This document shows positions 1-13,452 of a stretch of 64,000 nt of DNA, one piece after another. Each line of letters begins with the position of its first letter. The first letter of the stretch is position 1. The DNA comes from Epinephelus fuscoguttatus. Its lineage: Eukaryota; Chordata; Actinopteri; Perciformes; Serranidae. Made by a program: the position numbers and the translations under genes. Under the pieces are notes generated by a model that worked only from the letters and a program-made list of their open reading frames with translations, was not told the DNA's origin and did no database searches. The stretch lies in NCBI RefSeq assembly GCF_011397635.1, contig NC_064761.1, positions 38,838,143 through 38,902,142 of the forward strand, read 5' to 3'.

Positions 1-3000
1 GGAACTGGCTGTGCAGGACGTGTGTCCTCGGCATCGACCCACAGTGCCTTCTGTGTCCTCAGAAGGGCGGTGCCATGAAAGCGACACGAGCAGGCACCAA
101 GTGGGCTCATGTGAGCTGTGCCCTGTGGATACCAGAGGTAAATTAACCAACACTCCTCCTCCTCTTCCTCTGCTTTGCTCTTGACCTCTTTTTATTGTTC
201 TGCAGTAAGTGTTTAATAACCACTCACCTTGCTGAACATGTTTACTCCTCTGTAGGTGAGCATTGCATGTCCTGAGAGGATGGAGCCCATCACCAAAGTG
301 TCCCACATCCCGCCCAGCCGCTGGTCTCTCATCTGCAGTCTGTGTAAACTGAAGACAGGCGCATGTATCCAGGTGAGTGCAGACAACAAAGAGTCACGTT
401 TGCAACAAATACTGCAGGAACAAAATGTAGATTAAATGAATAGTTTTGGGGTTTTTTGGCCTACCAAATGTATTTATTGTAGGCTCTACCATCTAAATTA
501 AGCTAACACAATGTCTGTGCACTAGCTTTGCGTGGAAATACTTGGCGTGTACACACTTCCATGAGGCTGTTCTGAGCAGATTACAGCCAATATGAATTTG
601 GCATTTCATATTCCTCTCAGCCGTAGCAAAGTACAAGCTGCATGCAAAGTTCATTCTAACATTAATATCTTTCTTTTGCCTTAATAATTATTAACACCAC
701 CAAACAGTACACTAAAGCAATCAGGTTGGGAGGTCGTAGGTTTATGTATATTATTTATCGTCATCAGATGATAGGAGATATGTTCCATTCCACATTAACT
801 GTTTACGCGCTGGCAATCAAACTATGCTCAGATGTGATTCGTCAAAAAACTAGTCAGCCTACAAATGGAAACTAGAACATTCTGCATTCGTATTCAAATA
901 TCTGTTTATAGAAAACTACTTCATAAACAGGGCGTCTGGTGGCTTAGTGGTTAGAGCAGACGTCCCATATACGAAAGCAATGTCCTTGCTGCAGCAGCTG
1001 TGGGCTCGATTCCAGCCCACATCCTCCTGCCACACACCACCCCCCAGACTACCCCACCCAACAAAGGCCAAAAGGCAAAGGCAAAAAATAATCTTTAAAA
1101 AAAAACAAAAAAAAAAACTATTTCTTAAAGATCCAGTGTGTAGAATTTTGTAGTTTTGTTACCTTATAATGAGCCTTTTATATTTACATACAGAGCGGGT
1201 CCTTGTCCATGGTGTCCACCATGTTGTTTCTACAGTAGCCCAGAACAGACAAACCAAACACTGTCTCTAGATAGGGCCAGTTGAGTTTCAGCGTTTTAGA
1301 CATCGGCCATAGTAGTTCTACACACTTGGCCCTCTGGATAAGTTTCAGTTCTGCAACCTCACCAGTAGATCAACACACAGGACCTTTTACTTTTTTCATA
1401 AGAACATTTCAGGGGAATACCACACAACTTTCCAGACAGATATTATTAAACACATCCTGTAAACTCGAGTTACTGGGAAAATTTGGTTTCTGCAAAATAT
1501 GTAAATTCTTGCATCCTGCTGTGAACATTATCGTGTTTCTCACAGTAGCTGGGTTGAAGTCCATGTAAACGTAATAATCTGTTTTTCCCCTCGCCTCGCT
1601 CACAGTGCTCGGTAAAGAACTGCACCACTCCTTTCCATGTGACGTGTGCCTTTGAGCATAGCCTGGAGATGAAGACCATCCTGGACGACGGGGATGAAGT
1701 CAAGTTCAAGTCTTACTGCCTCAAGCACAGCAAGTCTAAAGCCGGGGAGGCTGGCCTGAGTCCAGCTCGGTCTAAACCCCCCGCAGAGGCGGAGAAGGTG
1801 GGCCAGCGGGCACAGAGACTGCAGGAGCTGGAGGAGGAGTTCTACACTCTGATCCAGCAGGAGGAGCTGGCCCAGGCCCTCGGGCTCTCTGTGCACCTGG
1901 TGGACTTCATCTATCAGTACTGGAAGCTGAAGAGGAAAGCTAACTTCAACAAAGCTCTACTGCCCCCTAAAGAGGAGGAGGAGAACCTGATGCTGCAGCC
2001 TCAGGAGGACAGCATCCACACACGCATGCGGATGTTCATGCACCTGCGACAAGATTTGGAGAGGGTGGGTGCTTTTTTTTTTACACTGCAGTGCAGAGTC
2101 TTGGTGTTTCTGCTGTGCACAGCACCACACTCAGTATATACTCCATCTCTTAACCTAATTGTACTCATTTTATATTTTTCAGTAGGCTTTTTTTTAATAG
2201 TCAGGAGCCACTTTATGTATAAGAATTCACATTTGGTTTATTAACCAGTGTGACTGTCTGAGAAATCTCTCAAGATCCAGTGTTTACATAACACATCATT
2301 ATGTGTGATAATTTAAGATGAACCTTAATTAATCCCCAGAGGGAAATTTAGGTGTCATAGCAGCAGTAGCAATAGGAATGAAACACAGCAGAGGTACAGG
2401 TAAGAGCATAGAGCCAGGCCAAGATAATAAGAATAAAAAAATTAAGCACAAATATGTATAAAGATAAATAGTAGCAAAGACATAAATACTGAGAAACTCC
2501 ACCTTAAACTATGATTAAAAACAGTTTTAGGTTCATCAGCATACAGTACATTGTCCAGGAAGCATTCACCTTCCTAAGGCACAAACACATTAAACTGACA
2601 TAAAAAAAACTACTGTCCATAAAGGGCGGCTGTTGCGTCGCCTAACGCTGCCTGTGTCTTTGCCAAAAAGGTGCACTTGAACACACCACAAAGACCACAG
2701 CCAACAGCCAACTGGCACACACGCTCTGTGCCTGGGTGAGAGGAACTGACTGTTCATACCAGCAGGTGGCAGTAGTCTGTATTCATCATTAGAAAAGGGA
2801 AACCGGAAAACCTACAGGATGGATTCGAGATGCTACTAAGCCAGTTAGCATATTAACAACACAACCACATGTTGAAAGAATGATATTTACTGTGCGCGAG
2901 GGAACAATAACACAAACAAATTCCAAATCTTTTCTGCTAAAGAGCTCAATGGCTAACTAATCTTAATCTCCTGCCCTCCTGACTTTAGCTATTTGTTTGC

Positions 3001-5121
3001 TTTCCTCGCTTCCATTTCTTTTCTTGTGTATCAAGCTTAGCTGTTAATCAGAATGATTTCATTCACTGATTGACTCCACTGGCCCCGCCACTGAGTCAGC
3101 ATTCTGAATTGGCTGATAAACAACCGACAAGGGTCGACTAGTGCCAACAGTGTGGTACACACCGCAAAAACTAGGGCGACAGACACTCATCAACCGCTGG
3201 CCCAATATTGACCAATGACTGACTGTCAGCTTGGTGTGTCAGGGCCCCACTGTTGAAATCAAATCGATCCATGCACATCAGCAGCAAAACTTGGCAGCAG
3301 GCCCTGGAAGACATGGAAGTAGAGAGTACGCTGGATGCAAGAAAATTAGAGAGCTCCTGGACGAAAACTTGCTGCAGTCTGCAAAAGAACTGCCGCTTGA
3401 GAAAAGAGTTATTTTCCCACAAGACAAAAACACTAAACCCTGAACCTAAAGACACACACAAATGGTCTCAACACAAGATTGTTTGGTCCAGACCTCTACC
3501 CAGTGCAGAACTTGTGGCAGGATGTGTAAAAATGGTGATCACAGTTTCCCAAAGCACCAGATGATGCCTCCTGACGACTTGTTTTGTCATGCCAACAGTC
3601 CAAAACCCCAAAATATTTGGTTTATTATCATAGAAGGCAAAGAAAACACTGTACATGCAGAATATTTATGATAGTAGCATGGCCTTTAAGTCTCCAACAT
3701 GAATACTGACATCTAAGTGTAGTCTTAAAGTGAGCAGAGAGCATTACAAACATTGTACAATTATTTTAAGTGTGTCATGCTTATTTTTAATGGATATCTT
3801 CTCCTTCTGCAGGTGAGGAATTTATGCTACATGGTGAGTCGACGGGAGAAGCTGAAGGTGTTGCAGAGCAAAGCCCAGGAGCAGATGTTCAACTTGCATG
3901 TGAAGCTCATGAACCAGGAGCTCTCTGCTGGTGAGCCATCTGCTGTGCTTCGCCTTGCCAGTCATGTCACTACAAGGACACATTTTGAAAAATACAGGCT
4001 CTGTATACGACATTCAGAGCGTTGATACAGCAGCAAACCACTACATGCTATGTAAAGATGTAGTGGAGTAATGGCATCCTGAGCAGAGAATGAAGAATGA
4101 AGTTATGCACCTCCATGTTGAGAGACATGTAGGCAACCCCAGCTCAGACTCTGAATTATAGATATGCTCTGAGTGTCACATACAGCTCCTTTGAAAAATT
4201 GATTTCAGTCATTTTTCTTGCCTTTTTTTTTTTGGTTAAAATTTGTTTGTGATACTCTAATCATAGCTGAGTCTTGAAAACATTTGTCTTTCTTTGTCCC
4301 CAGGCCTTCCTTCCTCATCTCCAGCAGAGAGTTTGCTGTTTCGTCCTCCTCCAAGGATAACTCTGAAGCTGAAAATGCCCAAATCCTCAACTCTTGGAAA
4401 TGGAAATTCCAAATCTGGGAACGGGCCACTCTGCCCGGACAATAGTGGCAATGTTGCTGAACACTCAGGTGAAGGGCAGGGTCAGGGAAAGCCTCAGCTG
4501 CACGGATGTGTTCGGGGAGAGGAACGCTCAAACGGACGGCTGTCTTCCTCCAGCCACTCACGCAGCTCAGCGCTGCCTGTTAAACCAACAGGCAAACCCT
4601 TAGCCCTGCAGGCTGCGCTGCACGGCCACTCATCCAACGGTAATGGCAAACTGAACCAAGACCGGGCCTGCGTGGGTAAATCTAACGGCCTCTTAGAGAA
4701 ATTTGTGACTCAGAAGGACAGTTCTTGCCAGACACCCAGTGACCAGGACAATTCAAATCAGGCTTTGGACAAGAGCAGCTTTCGCAAGTCTGCCATGGAG
4801 CACTTTGGCAGATCCTTCAAAGAGGCGACCATTAACTTGGTACGGACCACAGAGGACCTGCGGGCCTCTGAAAAAATGTCCCGAAAGGGCTCAGCCAAGG
4901 AGAGACTATGGGCCAAACCGGTGTCTGAACACAAAGTGAAAAGCGCCAGATCGCACCAGGACAGTGACGGATACTGTCCTGACCTGGAGCTCAGTGACTC
5001 AGAGCCAGAGGCCAAAGGGAGACACAGACGACAGGTCGGACTGCCTCAGCCAGACACTCCAAGGAGAGGAGTCAGTCGTGGGAAACAGTCGCTGGGCTCC
5101 AGACACGCCGTGCAAAGGTGA
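1..5121 (+). CDS. jade3: Jade family PHD finger protein 3, C-terminal part (5' end outside window)
   Basis: Five coding exons: 1-137 (starts mid-exon, first full codon at 3), 256-372, 1606-2064, 3813-3930 and 4304-5121 with stop TGA. All introns are GT-AG and phases agree; about 548 residues are encoded here (human JADE3 is about 820). The window opens at the end of the first PHD finger (WLCRTC). The extended PHD finger follows: [32 protein letters not shown] and a final Cys-His pair. Next come the helical block [13 protein letters not shown] and [18 protein letters not shown] proteins are scaffolds of the HBO1 (KAT7) histone acetyltransferase complex and read the histone H3 tail. I chose JADE3 over JADE1/2 because of [14 protein letters not shown] and the C-terminal [14 protein letters not shown], which I recall from JADE3. 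Introns 2 and 3 (1.2 and 1.7 kb) hold a SINE and another dispersed repeat. Confidence 0.93.
930..1122 (+). repeat. tRNA-derived SINE, copy 1
   Basis: A tRNA-like head carries an A-box-like TGGCTTAGTGGTTAGAGCAG and a B-box-like GGGCTCGATTCC about 50 bases later, followed by a C-rich linker and an A-rich tail. The same head recurs in reverse at 24432-24618 and 49775-49957. It lies in jade3 intron 2 in the sense direction. It is not a functional tRNA: no cloverleaf can be drawn and there is a poly-A tail. Confidence 0.75.
1123..1420 (+). repeat. Dispersed repeat family R2, copy 1
   Basis: Begins TTAAAGATCCAGTGTGTAG directly after the SINE tail. It shares internal blocks with 5536-6025 (same opening, 'atgagccttttatat') and 28120-28400 ('gacagggccattt', 'tttcagttctgcaacctcac'). 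No coding capacity is visible; its class was not determined. Confidence 0.6.
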
Positions 5122-5535
5122 CAGCTGTTTGTTCACTCCACTCACTGCCACTGCTCTCTCCTGACCTTGTGGCAGTCTTCCCAAGTGCCAGGCCGTCTCT
5201 GTGAACACGTCTCCATCAGGGACTAGACCAAGATCCAGCACTAATGGTGCTCTATACATAGTAGATGCAGATGCATGAAGGGTGTTGTTGTTAAGAACGT
5301 CCCCAGTGGGATGTAAAAAGAAACGTAGCCCTGTGTTAGTGGTGGTTTGAAAGGAACAAATCTTCATGCTTGCCTTTCATTGTGGCTAGAATTACATTTT
5401 GTACTCAGCACATCTTTGTATCGCCTATTCCCCTACACACAGGGTCGATCTGCCTTTGACTGAAACTGCTGTACAGAAATTGTTCAGATTGGGATGTAAA
5501 TAATGTTCACACACGTTCCACTTTATTGATACCTT

Positions 5536-6025
5536 AAAGATCCAGTGTGTAGGATTTTGGGGGATTTATTGGCAGGAATGGAGTATAATTATGTTTTCTT
5601 TAGTGTACAATCACCTAAAAATAAGAGTAGTGTTTTAGTTACCTCAGAATGAGCCTTTTATATCTAAATAGGAAATGGGTCCATGTTTTACCACCATTTT
5701 TGCGTCAGCCACTGTAGGAGGAGACCTCTTTGGATAATTCATGTCCCAGTAAAAACCTCCCGAACATGTGGATCTTAAGTTATCAGATAAAAAAGGTGAG
5801 CACAAATTAGCAGGTGCTAGGTTAAACCAGTTTAAATCAGCAGCTCCATTTGTTTTGGAGAGGACCAGACCTCTGCAGATAATTAGACTCCCGGTAAAAA
5901 CTTCCTGAACAATGAACACTGAAGGAAATGTATCCAAGGAGAAGTTTCAGCTGGTTACAGTCTGCAATCCCCACTGCTATATGCTATTAAATCCTCCTAA
6001 ATCTGACATACTGCTCCTCTAAAAC
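5536..6025 (+). repeat. Dispersed repeat family R2, copy 2
   Basis: Opens with the same TTAAAGATCCAGTGTGTAGG as the copy at 1123 and shares the 'ttacctcagaatgagcc' region. It contains a direct internal repetition around 5713-5760 and 5866-5912 (the '...ataattcatgtcccagtaaaaac' and '...ataattagactcccggtaaaaac' blocks). It lies about 0.4 kb after the jade3 stop, possibly inside the 3' UTR. Confidence 0.6.
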
Positions 6026-6959
6026 TGAAATCAAACTTGTAGCAGAAAGTAAAACTGACACTCCAGATGGGAACGTTGTAGTAAAGTCTGGCATTCACTG
6101 CACCTGTTTCTTGCACATTTGTCTGTTACAGTTAACCCCACAGGTGATATACTGACTGTGTCCAGCAGTGGGGTCATTTTTATGAACAGAAATGCCTTTT
6201 GTGCAAAAGAATGCAGTTTCACACTATTAGTACCTTTTTGGTTTTGCAGGTTACAGTATGTTATGTCCTGGTTAGAGAAAAGGATCATAAAAGCATTCAA
6301 GTTCTTGTCTTAAAATAGAAAGATGTGTGTAACAAAGTATAATTACATTCCCTGATGCATAAAAGCAAAGACACAGTACAGATATGTAATCGATGGCAGT
6401 CAGATTGTCTTCTTCACTGGCCTCAGAACATCACATGATCAGCCTTCATCATCACAGACTAGTTAACTCAAGTTTACTTTTGGAGCTCGGCATATTTTTC
6501 TGTTACTTGTGTCACCTTTTTTTGATATTAAAGAACCTGGAATAACTGGTTTATTAGTGCTGGACATTGTTAGGACTTTTGATACAAATGCCAATTCAGT
6601 ACTTTTGGTGACATGTTACTTTGTACTGACTCATTTTTACCACAAAAGCTTTATTTTTTTCTTTTTAAAGGCATCAATGTTTAATGGTGTCTTAATACAA
6701 ACATCAGAAAATTAACAAAATTGGGATTTTAAATGAGGGTATCTGATCAACAAATAAATAATCTGACAAAGCATTTTGGTGTCAAGTTTCAGTTTGTTAT
6801 TTTGGCCCCAGTGTTCACTCAGAATAAGATCTGCAGATTATCAGTGTGTGACTTTGGTGAAAAAAATGCAAATCATAATGATCTGCATTGAGTTGTAATG
6901 AAGGTTTGTTTCACTTTGCTATATCCTCGTCATTTCTGAGTGCACACATTGAGTGTTAT

Positions 6960-7640
6960 CAATCTAACTTTTTTATAAAGCACATTTCAAACAAATCAAA
7001 TGCACATCAAAGTGCTTTACAAGAGACTGATGAATCTTGGGATGTTAAATGGTAAAATGTTAATAAAATAAAATAAAATGGATAAGTGTTGATAAAAGAA
7101 AGAAAAGTGAAATTTAACTTAAAATAATTAATAAAACCACAAAATTCTTAAACACTACATAAAAGCCAGACAATATAGATTTAGTTTCAAGTAAAAATAT
7201 CAATATTTTTAGATTATCTGGAGGGCTGTTTTAGCAGGAGCATAATGGCTGAAAGCAGCATCACCAAAAGTTTTTGTTCTGCTTTGTGGAGCAGTTATAA
7301 GGGAAGAACTGGAGTATCTGAGGAGAATTTTAAAATTATTCCAGCTAACCAGTAACCAGTGTAAGACTTAAAAATAGGTGTAATGTGTGCTCTTTTTGGC
7401 CTCAGTCAGCACTCAAGCTGCTTAATTTTGAATTAATTGTAGCTGTGCATCAGTCTCTCTGTATTACTCTAAGAGAGACAAACCGCCTCCTTTTTGAGAT
7501 GGTCTTTAAATGATAAAGTACTGCTTTTGTGACACCCCTCACATCAGCTTTGAATTTTCAATCACAATCAATATCACTCCAAGATTTCGTGCTTCTTGGC
7601 TTAAGTGAGATAATGCATTCAAAAGAGACGGTCAATTTGT
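6960..7640 (-). repeat. Probable LINE (L2-like) 3' tail, degenerate
   Basis: Begins with 'tataaagcacatttcaaac' and 'caaagtgctttacaag', typical of L2-type LINE 3' ends in fish read in reverse. It continues with text resembling the 9385-9957 fragment ('aaaaataggtgtaatgtg'). Old and AT-biased; boundaries are approximate. Confidence 0.45.
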
Positions 7641-9148
7641 GCTCATTCTGAGAGGCCAAGACAAATTACCTTTTCAAATGAGGTAAGAGAGCAGATGAAT
7701 TTGAATCCATCAGCTCATTTGTAACACATATCACAATGACTGTGGCGGCAGTGTGGCATCATGACGAGCTGGTTTTCACTTCTTCGCGAGTTTAGTTTTA
7801 CAAATACACTGTTATACAATGGTGTGGTGGAAGATTTGTTGTCACTGAGTGGATGACAGGTCAACAAGGAGTAATCACAATGAAAAGTATAACACGTGCT
7901 GTTATTTTGGCAAAGTACATTGGAAAATATGTATTAATAATTGTGTTCTTTATATGGCAACATTATAAGACCTTATAGTATGAAACTGTCATTTTTAGCC
8001 TTTTAGACCAGTTTTGCTTTTTTTTTTTTTAAAGTTTCTTCCTTAACAGAGGAAAGAAGTGGAGGAAGAAAGAAAGAAAGAAAGAGCATCAACAGAAGGA
8101 TGCTTAAAATACTATTATAGTTTGCCCTTGTACTGAAACACATCAGTTTTTGGGAGCAAAGCTAGATGGCAGCATCACCACACTTGTCAACTTAAACCAC
8201 CACTGTACACAGTGTGTGATCAAGTAGAGTAAGGCTATATATAGAATATGTGTCCTTTTCCACATGCCTTTTCACAGCAGTTAAAGCACAAGTGTTATTA
8301 ATACCAGTGATCAGTGACTGCTCTATTCAGTTTAGGCGTGTCGCTAAGGCAGCATGTACAATGATGAGACTATGTGACCACACAATGAATCACAACCATA
8401 ATTACTGTCTGATTAAACCTGTGCTGTCACTGATGACATGCCAAAACATGTGCTGCAAAGAAAGGCATTTACTAGAGAGGCAGAGCAGGGAAAGGCCTGG
8501 TGTAGTTTGATCCAGTGTCAGCAAGGTTGGACTTAACGTGCTCTGGAGGCAGTTTGTCTAGTTTCACCGCACTGGTTTGTGCTGTTTCAGTGTTTATTGA
8601 CCCGCTGAGGAAGCTGAGAAAGACCTGACCAACCAAATTATCACAAACACAAGCAAACAGACAACTTAATCAGTTTCCTCTTGGGAAGTCTGTTTTAGTA
8701 CAAAGGTCACAGTTCTAAAATCATTACCTGTTTACAACATTTAGGCACATTTTAAGATAAAAGACAGCTGCCACGACATCTTAAACCCAAACATGACAAC
8801 ATCTGATTATAGCTGGTGTTTACAGCCTAAAAATAAAAGGTAACCTTATGTGTACCTACACAGCTAAACTTACATTTTATAGAATAAAGAACTTATAGAT
8901 GTTATCACCCAGCTTGTGACACCAAAGCAGTGGTGCTCCCTCTTCAGTTTCCTTAATTTCAATCACTTCGAGGGCCCTGAAGACGTAAAACTATCCAAAA
9001 TTATACAACTAAAAAAGGAAACATTAGAGAAGTACCAGAAAATAAACTTGCAAAGCAGTAATACATCTTATAAAAGCCCTCCTGTTGAGTTTTTGACCAC
9101 TGGTAGCGCTATGGAGTGCAATGTTTTTTTTTGAGTGGGTCATAATTA

Positions 9149-10498
9149 CACTGAGCAACAATATAAATGCAGTTCTTTTGTTTTTGCCTCCATTTTTCAT
9201 GAGTTGAACTATTTTAAAAAAAATTGCACCTTTTTCTATGGACACAAAAGGCTCAACTATCTCAGAGTTTGTTCACACATTTGTTTAAAGCCATGTTAGT
9301 GAGTACTTTGCTAACGTAATCCATGCCGCAAGTTTTTAAGGGAGCGTGGAATTGGCATCAGAGTTGTTGCCCGTGAACTGAATATTCATAATAATGATAA
9401 TAATAATTTTTACTTATGAAGCGCTTTTCAAAACAGAGTTACAAAGTGCTTCACATGTCATGAAAACAACAACTTTAACTCTTAAAACTCAGGTAAAATC
9501 AGAAAAGCCTTTCAGATTAAAGTCTGTTTTAAGAAGAGACTTAAAAGATATCACTGACTTGGCCGACCTGATTTCCTCGGGCAGATTGTTCCAGACAATA
9601 GACAAAAGTCCTCTGCCCGAGTACGTCCTGGTGTGTATGGCACTAAGAGGTTGGAGATATAGCTGGGAGAGAGACCATGAAGAGCCTTAAAAGTGATCAG
9701 TTAACTCTTAAAATCTATTCTAGAACATACTGGGAGCTAGTGTAAAGAGGCTAAAACTGGAGTGATGTGATCATGTCTCTTGGCAGCTGAATTCTGAACA
9801 GTCTGGAGTCGATTCATAGATTTTTGATTCAGGCAAGAAAAGAGGCTGCTGAGTGATCCAGGCGTGAAGAGATGAAGGCGTAAAGGGCTTAAAACTGTCT
9901 CTGTGTCTTTAAAAGTTAAAAGGGATCTATTTTTGAAATATTTCTAAGATGATGAAAACATGATAATTTCAGTACCACAAGCCATTTCCAGTGACGTTTC
10001 CGAGAATTTGCCATTGCATACAAGCAGCCCAGTGAGCCAGCCACATCTGGCTACTTCATCTTTCAAAACTTTGATGAGCATCCCTGAGACAATTTCTGAC
10101 AGTTTGTGCAAAAATTATTCTGTCGTGCAAACCAACGGTTGCATCAGCTGTTCGGGTGGTTGGTCGGATGTACTGCCAAATTCATGCAAACGACATATAC
10201 ACTCCCTCAAAACTTTCAACATCTGTGGCAGTATTGTGTGATGTAGCTGCACATTTAAGAGTTTTATTATGACCATCCCATGACACACCTGTGTAGTCGT
10301 GATGCTGTTTAATAAGCACCTCGATATGTTGCACCTGTCATGGATTATTTTCAAAAAGGAAAAGTGCTCAGTAACATGGATTTAAACACATTTGTGGACA
10401 AATACTTGTGAGAAATAAGGCTATAGTGTGCACAGGTAAAGTCTCGTGGAAAACAGGATCAAAAACAAAAGTGTTGCACTTATATTTTTGTACGTTGT
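9149..10498. mobile_element. Tc1-like transposon, interrupted and non-functional
   Basis: The left end CACTGAGCAACAATATAAA and the right end, which reads 'aaaagtgttgcacttatattttt', form the terminal inverted repeats of a common teleost Tc1-like family. The right half keeps degenerate transposase-coding sequence on the minus strand (about 10090-10240), riddled with changes. The left half is only about 235 bases because a LINE fragment sits at 9385-9957. No intact transposase frame remains. Confidence 0.7.
9385..9957 (-). mobile_element. L2-like LINE 3' fragment nested in Tc1 element
   Basis: Starts with an (ATA/ATT)-rich tail, then 'gaagcgcttttcaaaac' and 'caaagtgcttcaca', the reverse of an L2-type 3' end. 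It ends with 'aatatttctaagatgatgaaaacatgat', which recurs at about 40650-40680. It splits a Tc1 element, so it inserted later than that element. Confidence 0.65.
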
Positions 10499-11169
10499 GA
10501 CCATTTTGAAATATCCTTTGACCTCAAACTGATGTAAATAATGTGATGAATCTATCTATCTTTTAACCTCCTGAGACCCTGTGTCCCCATATGAGGACAT
10601 CACATTCTGGGTTTACTTGACGTTACACTTAAACTTGTTTATTTACGATTAATGAAGTTTGTAGTTTGATATGGCAACAAATTTGACCAATTTTAGCAAC
10701 AGTAACAAGCTAAGACACTGTTCATTAGGAAGTAGGCTTACTCATATGAGGACATTGGGACTTACCAATTACCACTGACAATGTTAAGTTTTTTTATGCT
10801 TATCGGGTCCTACTGATCCCAAATAGCTAGGAGAAATAAAAAATGCAAACCAAACAAAATTCGGGTTAAAACAAATCCATGTCTGAACTTCAAAACAGTT
10901 TGAGCTAAGTCCCAACACTTGCTGCGGAGCTGCCTGGAGCCCCTCCTGCCACATCCATCATGACGTCTCATCAGGTGTTATGGCATTAAAAGCTGATGGG
11001 AAACACTTTCTGTGACATCATCTGTGCGAGCTGGGGCCCGGGGCAGGGCTGCAGTATGTTTGGGAGTTTCCAGCCACAGACAGCGAGTGGAGCATCATCA
11101 TCACTTCCCTGCCCTCTCTGTCTCCCTGACATTTCAGTGGGCTCTTTAAGAGGAGAGCCTCTCTGCATC

Positions 11170-11394
11170 TGCTGATCTGTCAGCAGGCGCGGTGCCGCCG
11201 CCCTCCCCCGCGCACTGCCGCTGCTGCACCTTGAGACCGAAGCACCCGGCGTACAGAGGAACTCACTCTATGCTGATGCACCTGAGCCCGCGGATCATAC
11301 AACTGATATTTGATCGCCATGGATAATCGATAATCGAAGCTAAAATGCGCCATGCCCACCGTCCTCGTCATCCCGGGCTATGCAGGTGTAAAAG
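11170..11394 (+). promoter_or_regulatory. CpG-rich promoter and likely 5' noncoding exon of plcxd1-like A
   Basis: A GC- and CpG-rich stretch (about 11186-11300) precedes a possible donor (AAAAG|GTAACC after 11394). A plausible acceptor ends at 11689 (cattttcag), giving a second 5' exon that runs into the start codon at 11799. An ATG at 11352 in the first exon would open a short upstream frame that stops before 11799 after this splice. TSS and splicing are inferred only. Confidence 0.45.
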
Positions 11395-11798
11395 GTAACC
11401 AGACTGAGAGCTGCTGGGAGAGGGACACACGGCCACGCTTTATCTCCGGATCATTCATGTTTTATGTATAGCCATGACATGCTGTAATGCTCTGGGATGG
11501 ACTTCTGCCGGCGCGCGCCTTTAGTTGTAGTTTCATCGTCTGTGCCCTCCTCGGTGTGTTGGGTGGTTCAGCTGGTTTGGCGAGTGCAGGGAGCAGCAGC
11601 AGCACTTTGACCAGTAAGTGTGATATAAACCGCTCTCACCTTACTGTGTGTGAAGTTTGCTGCACATAATGTACATTTATCATTTTCAGACCTCCGAAAC
11701 AAACACGAGCGCCCTGAAGCTGCTGATGTAACACCACAGGAAGCTTCATTTAATAATCTCACTCATTAAATGTGTGTTCACTGACGCTGGAGCTCAGT

Positions 11799-13405
11799 AT
11801 GTCCTCGCCGGTGGGTGAGCGGAGCCTGGGAGAGCTGCCTATGGAGAGCTGGATGTCTCACCTGCCATGTGCCCTGTGGGACACCCCACTGTACCACCTG
11901 GCCATCCCGGGTAGGCTGCCATACAACAGCATGCTAGAGTGTTAACTGAGTGTATTAGTGGAAATGTGTGTGGTGTGTGAGTGTTTTCAGTTTGGGGGAG
12001 ACTAGGGGCAAATGTGCAACCCAACCCAATTGACACTGTGCATATCTGCAAACCACAGATACATTACACTTGCAGATTACTACTTAGTGAATACATAGAA
12101 ACTTTACATTTGCAGTGATGTCTTGGTAAAAACAACCGCTTTTCGTGCCACCATCCTGGCAGCAAATGCAGCAATGTCTAGATAAAAAAACAAACCGCTT
12201 TTTGTGCTACTATCCCAGTAGGAAATGCAGCGATGTCTTGTTGGAAAAACAACCACTTTTCACACCACTGTTCCAGCAAGAAACACAGTTATGCCTCAGT
12301 AAAAAACAATTACTTCTCACGCCACTATCCCGGCAGGAAACGCAGAAATGTCTCTGTAAAAAAAGTGATCACTTTTCGTGCCACTATCCAGGCAGGAAAC
12401 ACAGTGATGTCTTGGCGCAAAACAACAGCTTTTAACACCGCTGTCCCACCAGAAAAGTCTGAGATGTCTAGGTAAAAAACTATCCCGGCAGGAAACACAG
12501 CGAGTGTCTCAGTAAAAAACGACCACTTTTAGTAACACTATCCTGGCAGGAAATGCAGCAATGTCTGTAAAAAAAATGACCACTCTTCATGACGCTATCT
12601 TGGCGGGATAGTGATGTCTTAGTGAAAAACAACCACTTTCAATGCCAATATCCCGACAGCAAAGGCAGCGACTTGGACAGACGTGATGACTGTTAGCAAG
12701 GAGAAGACAGATAGAATTTAAAAAGTATCCCAATAGTTCAAGAGATTTCTGTGTGATGACATCAAAACCAAAATGATTACAATTACCCCCAGTCTCTCCT
12801 ACCCACAACACTTTGATAACTCTAAACAAATTGTAAGAGTATCCTTGCAGCAATTTAAAGTGGCCCTGAGATGTCTTCTTCATTTGCTTGTCTTTTGTTT
12901 ATTTGCACGTGTTGCTTTTAGCCGCAGTAGTTCTCAGAGCCACCATAGCTGTAACATAAAGAAATCAAATGTCTAGTGGTGATTTATGTTCATTATCTCT
13001 TCCCCTATCAGGCAGCCACAATGCAATAACCTACTGTCTGGATATGAATGACAGATCCCCTGTTGACCTCACCCAGCCTGACATGCTTCAGAAGCTGGAC
13101 AAATACATGAAGCCTTTCATTCGCCCCTTTGTGTACAAGTGGGCGATCACCCAGGTAATAAATCCCAGAAACACACACACATCAGCTAATTGTTACTTAT
13201 TGGTAATAAAAGAAATAATCTGGACCTTAAACAATGAATGTTGTGGCCCATGTCTTGCAGGAGTACACTATAAAGCAGCAGCTGGACTGCGGGGTCAGAT
13301 ACTGTGACCTGCGAATTGCACACAGGCCCAATGACAGCTCAAATGATCTTTACTTCTACCATGGTGTATATACCACGCTGACTGTGGAGGTGAAGTTACA
13401 GCATG

Positions 13406-13452
<47 letters not shown>

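Larger units (their letters stand above)
5122..9148. other. jade3 3' UTR and AT-rich intergenic DNA
   Basis: No coding exon recognised. The jade3 3' UTR must start here; possible poly(A) signals are ATTAAA near 6523 and AATAAA near 6754, neither decisive. Repeats at 5536-6025 and about 6960-7640 are listed separately. About 7640-9148 has no structure I can name beyond a short GAAA run near 8070. Confidence 0.5.

Noticed and set aside
12145-12435. Open frame with repeating peptide units
   Set aside because: It is the minisatellite read in one frame; it lies in an intron and units in neighbouring positions break the frame.
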